Shown here: positions 59,437 through 64,000 of the stretch, piece after piece
Numbering within the stretch: position 1 is the first letter of the stretch
Layout of the letters: each line of letters starts with the position of its first letter
Origin: Compostibacter hankyongensis
GTDB taxonomy: Bacteria > Bacteroidota > Bacteroidia > Chitinophagales > Chitinophagaceae
Assembly (NCBI RefSeq): GCF_039541075.1
Contig: NZ_BAABFN010000005.1
Span: 186,001-250,000, forward strand
DNA length: 64,000 nucleotides
Reading direction: 5' to 3'
The notes under the pieces: model-generated
Database searches by the model: none
What the model was told of the DNA's origin: nothing
The model's input: the letters and a program-made list of their open reading frames with translations, nothing else
Position numbers and translations under genes: made by a program

Positions 59437-60945
59437 CTATTTTTCCAGAGACTGCTGTAACATCTTTATCCCGCTGACCGCACCCATGTTGGGAGAAGTC
59501 TTGAAATAGTCGTTCCCCACTACATTGGCATACACGCTGAGAAAACGGCAACGGGGGATAGAAAGGCCGTTGCCTATAGCGTCCATCCATTTACCGGGAT
59601 CATCCGTATCTCCGATAGACCATTCCGCGATACCGAAGCAGGGCGCATCGGAAACCTTTAACAGGTCCAGCGCCTGCTTGTAGCCGGAAGGGTTGACGGC
59701 ATCCTGGTTATAGAAGCTCCACGACGGACAGGCATAGCGATTGATACAAGCGCCCAGGTCCTGGTTCACACCTCCGGCATGAGAGAAAATATGATCCCGG
59801 GGAATGCCCGTATCAAAGCATAGTTTGCTGACAAATTCGCTGTGCCTGCGGGCCAGCTCGGCTATATCGTCTCCGGTAATGGTGCCCGAGGTCTTCATCC
59901 CACCCGATTTTAGGGCGGCATAGCCGATGGTCTGCACACCCCGGGAAGGCATGTTGTAGATATTGATGCCTGTCTGTGGGTCGTGCTCAGGAGCCTGATC
60001 TACATAGCCGTTCCCGTTGGGATAATACCAGTTATTCACCCCGATAGCCATCTCTCCGGTGACCTTGATACCGCCGAACAGGTATTTCTTCTCCGGGGGC
60101 AGCTTTTGATACCATCCGGCAACGAGGGTAATGAGACGGGTCATTTCATCCCGGACCGCCGCCCGGTAAGCCGGGCTCATCAGGTTCGGCATAGGATTAA
60201 GCCGGATCTGACTGCCCCAGTTGAGCCATCCTATTTTTACGGCGCTATCGGCCGACCAGCCTGTCCATTCCACATTATTCCGGTTATCCGGATCGTACCC
60301 CGGCTGGTCCGGATCCCACCAGTTCCACAGGTCAGGACGACCTTCCATGAAGGTAACGGGATCCAGCTGTACCAACACCGGTATTTCATCGGCTTCTGCA
60401 AGCGCCAGGTGTTTATTGAGCTCCTCTTCCAGTACTGCAGGCGTACGCTGGAAGATATACATAATGAAGCCCGCTCCTACAGCCAGCCGCTTACCTTTGG
60501 AGCTGCCAAAAAGCGCCTTGATGTTGTCGTAATTATAGGCCCAGTCATAATCATTCAGAAATACATATTGTTCCGGGCCTCCCCACCATTTGGCGTACAG
60601 GGTGAGATCTTTATCCACCTTACCCTGCTGAAAATCAAACCGGGTATCCGGATCTGTGAACCAACCCAGGAATATGCTGTCGCCCTTTACCGGCACGACG
60701 GACGGCTCGGTAACAGACCCTCCCGGCAGGACATGCTGAGGTGACGGAGCAGCGCCTCCTCCCCTGGCGTCAAAGACGACGGTCAGCTCGCGGACATCGG
60801 GATCCTTTTTATCCTTGCTGCAGGACCAGGATATCAAAGCCAGGGACAATACAGGCAGACAGTAGAAAAACAAGTGGGGTAAACTGCTACACCGTCCGCT
60901 TTGCGGGGGTTTCCCGGAAAAACAAAAGAAGAATAACCGCTTCAT
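59437..60945 (-). CDS. PUL lipoprotein: Listeria-Bacteroides repeat plus unrecognised hydrolase-like domain
   Basis: 502 residues. A lipobox (ISWSC, C42) predicts surface lipoprotein export. Residues ~53-122 form a Listeria-Bacteroides (InlB B) repeat: VVFDARGGGAAPSPQHV, FLGWFTDPDTRFDF, DLTLYAKWWG. The rest matches the downstream paralog: LVQLDPVTFMEGRPDLWNWWD, PGYDPDNRNNVEWTGW, AVKIGWLNWGSQ, PMPNLMSP, GEMAIGVNNWYYP, GIPRDHIFSHAGG, CPSWSFY and FGIAEWSIG. D195, E298 and E441 align with D94, E197 and E342 there. It is 6 bases upstream of the paralog. Enzyme activity is inferred, family unknown. Confidence 0.65.
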   Translation of the reverse strand: MKRLFFFCFSGKPPQSGRCSSLPHLFFYCLPVLSLALISWSCSKDKKDPDVRELTVVFDARGGGAAPSPQHVLPGGSVTEPSVVPVKGDSIFLGWFTDPDTRFDFQQGKVDKDLTLYAKWWGGPEQYVFLNDYDWAYNYDNIKALFGSSKGKRLAVGAGFIMYIFQRTPAVLEEELNKHLALAEADEIPVLVQLDPVTFMEGRPDLWNWWDPDQPGYDPDNRNNVEWTGWSADSAVKIGWLNWGSQIRLNPMPNLMSPAYRAAVRDEMTRLITLVAGWYQKLPPEKKYLFGGIKVTGEMAIGVNNWYYPNGNGYVDQAPEHDPQTGINIYNMPSRGVQTIGYAALKSGGMKTSGTITGDDIAELARRHSEFVSKLCFDTGIPRDHIFSHAGGVNQDLGACINRYACPSWSFYNQDAVNPSGYKQALDLLKVSDAPCFGIAEWSIGDTDDPGKWMDAIGNGLSIPRCRFLSVYANVVGNDYFKTSPNMGAVSGIKMLQQSLEK

Positions 60946-60993
60946 AAGTTCTTCGTAAATGATAAATCAGGTTAAAAGAGATATCAGACCGGA

Positions 60994-61992
60994 TCAATGC
61001 TGCTGCGCCGACAAGATGAAGTTTTTGAAAGAACAGCTTCCTCCTTTTGTCCATATGGCAAAATATCCCGGCTGGGGCTTGGGACCGTCGATCTCGAATT
61101 TCCGGGTATAATGTTTGGCCAGCACCTTTGTCTGTCCCCCGCTTGTCTTCAGCGAGTAGATGTTCACTTCGCTCTGCCACCAGTTGGGCCATCGCGGGGC
61201 ATTGGTGAACTCGATACGGAAATAATCGTCTCTTTCACCCGCGGCCGGAATAGCGGGCATGTCGGTGCCGTTGAGCGGGTCGCCGGGAATCTGATCCCCT
61301 AACGCCATAGGGGTGCTTCCGTGAAAGGCAAAAAACCCGCCGGTCCCCGTCTCGCTGTTGATGCTGAAGAAAAAGCTAAAGGCGTTGTTCGGGTCATCAT
61401 TGAGGTATACCTGCAGTCCGCCTTCACCGCCTTTGACATCTACTGAGGCGATGATCACGTTATTGGGCTGGCTCACCAAAGCGCGGGGAGCCCGGTAAGT
61501 CAGTATCGAATTCTCTTCCATGGTCAGCTGTCCTCCCCCGATCGTTACCTTTCCCGTGCCGCTTTTCTGCCAGTTGGGATCCAGGGTCTTACCATCGAAG
61601 GCGTCAAAGGTCAGCATGCCGTCCTTGGCGGCCTGTACAAAGTGCAGATATTGCGTTGCCTCGTTTTCACCGGTCTCGGTCGTGATCTGAAGCGTACCCA
61701 TACGAATATTGACCGGATCGTCGTTTGCCTGGGCGCTGGCTGTTATTTGGGTACGGTCCTCGCTCAGGACGGCCTGTATCCATGACGGAGGCGTGGAGAT
61801 GTCCAGCGACGCCACATTGGTTTTCACGCTGGCCTCGGAGGATCCTCCTGCTCCGTCAAACCGCAGGTACTGCGGATCAATCTTCAGCACCGGAGCGGGC
61901 TTATTGTTACCTATAGGATCATAATCCTCCTGGCAGGATGTAAGTACCAGGCTCGCTGCAAGAAGAAGCGCGAATGCGTTAATGCTTTTCAT
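60994..61992 (-). CDS. BACON-domain lipoprotein with C-terminal LamG/DUF1080-like region
   Basis: 332 residues. Lipobox LVLTSC (C20). Residues ~45-115 form a BACON Ig-like domain (YLRFDGAGGSSEASVKTNVASLDISTPPSWIQAV, TLQITTETGENEATQYLHFVQ). The C-terminal ~200 residues are beta-rich like a carbohydrate-binding jelly roll: DGKTLDPNWQKSGTGKVTIGGGQLTMEE, NAFSFFFSINSETGTGGFFAFHGS, GPKPQPGYFAIWTKGGSCSFKNFIL. It is likely the surface glycan-binding protein of this PUL. It sits between the DUF3823 gene and the hydrolase-like lipoprotein. Confidence 0.82.
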   Translation of the reverse strand: MKSINAFALLLAASLVLTSCQEDYDPIGNNKPAPVLKIDPQYLRFDGAGGSSEASVKTNVASLDISTPPSWIQAVLSEDRTQITASAQANDDPVNIRMGTLQITTETGENEATQYLHFVQAAKDGMLTFDAFDGKTLDPNWQKSGTGKVTIGGGQLTMEENSILTYRAPRALVSQPNNVIIASVDVKGGEGGLQVYLNDDPNNAFSFFFSINSETGTGGFFAFHGSTPMALGDQIPGDPLNGTDMPAIPAAGERDDYFRIEFTNAPRWPNWWQSEVNIYSLKTSGGQTKVLAKHYTRKFEIDGPKPQPGYFAIWTKGGSCSFKNFILSAQQH

Positions 61993-62061
61993 AATATCGG
62001 AATAATGCGCAGTAAAAAGTTATATAAGGCCGTCATTCATCCGGGCGGGGAAAATCCGGCC

Positions 62062-62751
62062 TCAGGGGACGGCGATCTCAAACACGTCGGAGAAATTATA
62101 CCGGCCCAGCGTATTATCGGCCAGCACGGCCACTCTGGCGTAATAAGTCACGCCTTTCTCAAGATAACCGGGGATATTATCTGTAAATTCCGCGCCCTCA
62201 ATGGCGCCGTCCGTTATCCCGGATAGATCCCGCATCACGCTTTTATCGTTATAGTTCATCCCGACGTTCGGATTCCATTTGGTAACGAGCAACCTGGCGT
62301 TTTTGATCTTCCCTGCCCCGGCCGCTTTGTGAATTTTATAGGTAGCTACCAGGTCCCCTCCATGGGCGGTGATATCGGCTTCAATGATCAGGTAGGGGAT
62401 GATCTTGAAGTCAATGGTAGTTGTACCGCTGACATCTGCTTCCACGGTATCCACCGGAAAGAAAGCACCATCCGTAGCGACGATCTTGTATTTGCCCCGA
62501 AAAATCTTCGAATTGAAAAAGGTGCCGTCCGGTCTTCCCCAGAAATCCCTGGGCGTCGGCGACCCGTTCTCAATGATCCTGATCTTGAACCCATTGGGTT
62601 GTTCGGTAATAAAAGGATCTCCCGCCTCATTGGTCAGCTTCCCCTGCAAGGTGGCGCCGGGGGCGTCATAGGGATCGATCTCAAATACGTTGCACGAGCT
62701 TGCAAGCAGGGCGAGTATCATGTAAAAAAAACAATGTGCTATTTGTTTCAT
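62062..62751 (-). CDS. DUF3823 lipoprotein
   Basis: 229 residues from the ATG of MKQIAHCFFYM; a longer in-frame start would run into susD. Lipobox LLASSC (C20). DUF3823 features: ALTSSC-like start, DAPGATLQGKLTNEAGDPFITEQPNGFKIRIIE, FNSKIFRGKYKIVATDGAFFPVDTVEADVSGTTTIDFKIIPYLII, then a FN3-like C-terminal half (KNARLLVTKWNP, GYLEKGVTYYARVAVLADNTLGRYNFSDVFEI). It follows susD by 19 bases, which is the usual place of DUF3823 partners. Ligand unknown. Confidence 0.85.
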   Translation of the reverse strand: MKQIAHCFFYMILALLASSCNVFEIDPYDAPGATLQGKLTNEAGDPFITEQPNGFKIRIIENGSPTPRDFWGRPDGTFFNSKIFRGKYKIVATDGAFFPVDTVEADVSGTTTIDFKIIPYLIIEADITAHGGDLVATYKIHKAAGAGKIKNARLLVTKWNPNVGMNYNDKSVMRDLSGITDGAIEGAEFTDNIPGYLEKGVTYYARVAVLADNTLGRYNFSDVFEIAVP

Positions 62752-62770
62752 CTCAGGTCTCTTTTGCTGT

Positions 62771-64000
62771 TTAATATCCGGGGTTATTCGGCAACAAATT
62801 CGGATTCCGCTGGATGGCCGAAGCCGGAATGGGCGCGTAATAACTTCTTGAATCAAAACGATATCTTATCTCATTTCTTGAATGTCTGAGGAAGATGTAT
62901 TTATTTTCGTCGGCCACAAAATAAGGATACAGGGAGCTGAAGGTTTTGTTCTGCACCACTTCTTCAAGCATCCTCCAACGTTTCATATCCCATACCAGCT
63001 GGTTCTCAAAAGCCAGCTCACACCGGCGTTCATTGATGATCTTGGCTTCATCTACCGCAGTTAAAGCAGAAGTGCCGGCCCGCTCCCTGATTTCATTAAT
63101 AGGTCCCAGGGCATCCTGCATCGTGACCACGGTACCGTCAACCGTTTCACCTATGATATTAATGGCTGCCTCGGCCTTATTCAGCAATACTTCGGCATAG
63201 CGCATTTCGATCCAGTCCTGAAAGCTCGTCCAGTAGGCTCCCGTACCGGCCGGGTTTTGATATTTCCATACAATAAACCCGTTATCGGTGGTATAGATAT
63301 CTCCGATACCGCATTTTCCGGATATCGTCATCCCGTTCCATTTATCGGTGTTGTTCGACGCGGTATGCAACGGACCGCCGGGATAGGACTCATAAATTCC
63401 CTTCCTGATCTCATAACGGTCGGCAGGGTTGCTGCTGCCGGGGAATTGAACGCCCGGAAGCAATACTGTGGCGCGTAAGCGGGGCTGTGACCTGGCAAAC
63501 AAATCCTCCGTGTTGGAATACCGTACCGGGTTGGCCGGATCGCCGATCTTCAGCTTTCCCGGGTTCCCGTCTACATCGTCAAAAAGCTCCACCCATTCGA
63601 GGGTAGCGGAAAGCTCTCCGGACGGATCATTCTGCTCGGTATATCCTTTCGGTCGCTGGTTGGCATCCCAGCAATGAGCATTTACCCCTTCATCAAAAGG
63701 CAGCACGAACATACGCTCCGTATTGTCTGCGGTCTCATCCAGGAATATCTGCTCATAGTTTTTGACCTTACCCATATAGGTACCGTCGTCGTACTTTCTG
63801 TACAGCTTGTACTTACCCCCGTTTTCTGTTGCAAACCGGGCGGCGGCATAGGCTTTTTTATAGTATTCCTTTGACTCGGAAGCCGGAATCCCCACCAGCC
63901 CGTTCAGCTGTACTTGTCCGTTCTTGGCTTCACAGGCGGCAAAGAGCATTACCCTGGCCTTGAGGTTGGCGGCGATATATTTGTTGGCACGTCCCCGTTC
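62771..64000 (-). CDS. SusD-family outer-membrane nutrient-binding lipoprotein (5' partial)
   Basis: The frame is open to the right window edge, so the start is missing; 409 C-terminal residues are visible. SusD-like pattern: GRANKYIAANLKARVMLFAAC (TPR helix), SKEYYKKAYAAARFATENGGKYKLY, FVLPFDEGVNAH, WIEMRYAEVLLNKAEAAI, LGPINEIRERAG, DEAKIINERRCELAFENQLVWDMKRW and the C-terminal YYAPIPASAIQRNPNLLPNNPGY. SusC is expected just outside the window. It starts the PUL transcript in this view. Confidence 0.93.
   Translation of the reverse strand, partial: ERGRANKYIAANLKARVMLFAACEAKNGQVQLNGLVGIPASESKEYYKKAYAAARFATENGGKYKLYRKYDDGTYMGKVKNYEQIFLDETADNTERMFVLPFDEGVNAHCWDANQRPKGYTEQNDPSGELSATLEWVELFDDVDGNPGKLKIGDPANPVRYSNTEDLFARSQPRLRATVLLPGVQFPGSSNPADRYEIRKGIYESYPGGPLHTASNNTDKWNGMTISGKCGIGDIYTTDNGFIVWKYQNPAGTGAYWTSFQDWIEMRYAEVLLNKAEAAINIIGETVDGTVVTMQDALGPINEIRERAGTSALTAVDEAKIINERRCELAFENQLVWDMKRWRMLEEVVQNKTFSSLYPYFVADENKYIFLRHSRNEIRYRFDSRSYYAPIPASAIQRNPNLLPNNPGY

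Overview
The window looks like one contiguous chromosomal stretch from a Bacteroidota member, most likely of the Chitinophaga group (Chitinophagaceae). The evidence is a SusD-type outer-membrane protein gene with DUF3823 and BACON lipoproteins, a fused secDF, TlpA/DUF4369 thioredoxins, DUF3810 and DUF5683 proteins, and several promoters with the Bacteroidetes -7 element TAnnTTTG instead of Shine-Dalgarno-driven starts. Base composition is moderately GC-rich by eye and fairly even. The left end (the giant toxin gene) is visibly more AT-rich in places. No species name can be given from the sequence alone.

Layout. (1) 1-9217: the 3' part of a giant Tc-toxin TcA-like gene with four LamG-type inserts, cut by the window edge. 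(2) 9218-10740: a possible island boundary, with a tRNA-Leu(CAG), its terminator, a nearby copy of the tRNA 3' end, and a ParS/MbcA-RES type toxin-antitoxin pair with a clear promoter and operator-like dyads. (3) 10829-17270: dapD, two family 2 glycosyltransferases, a TsaC-like protein, a CCA-adding enzyme, a pRiA4b ORF-3-like protein and miaA. (4) 17234-26032: lon, an outer-membrane barrel protein, a membrane metallophosphoesterase, a UPF0173 hydrolase, parA-parB-DUF5683 and dapB. (5) 26067-30033: an assimilatory sulfate module (Rrf2 regulator, DUF2061, APS-reductase-type CysH, CysD, CysN). (6) 30229-41406: a small membrane protein, a cysteine desulfurase, a fructosamine kinase, DUF3810, an unknown membrane-anchored protein, an SDR plus IlvD/Edd dehydratase pair, secDF and a secreted EEP-family hydrolase. 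(7) 41417-48323: a BlaI/BlaR1-like pair with two tandem operators, a GH172-type protein and two TlpA thioredoxins. (8) 48450-58191: one long minus-strand run trpL-trpE-G-D-C-F-B-A followed by hisH-A-F-IE. (9) 58249-64000: a polysaccharide utilisation locus (susD, DUF3823, BACON/LamG-like lipoprotein, two paralogous secreted proteins of unrecognised family), cut by the right edge.

How the parts work together. The trp run carries a full attenuation apparatus: an 18-residue leader peptide with three consecutive Trp codons, a segment pairing that would sequester or release an antiterminator, and a terminator hairpin just before trpE. The four his genes downstream have no visible separate terminator or promoter and may share this control. 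The sulfate module makes APS with CysDN and probably reduces it directly, because CysH has the CC/CxxC iron-sulfur cysteines and no APS kinase is present. In the right-hand PUL, SusD and lipoproteins would capture a glycan. The two terminal paralogs share an invariant tryptophan-rich core and aligned acidic residues, which makes them candidate glycan-active enzymes of a family I do not recognise.

Most interesting items: the Trp attenuator and trp-his run, the paralogous PUL proteins, the LamG-decorated TcA, the BlaR1-like protease with two TonB-plug-like repeats, and the tRNA-Leu 3'-end repeat next to the toxin gene. All functional calls are from sequence reading and family memory; no database search was run.
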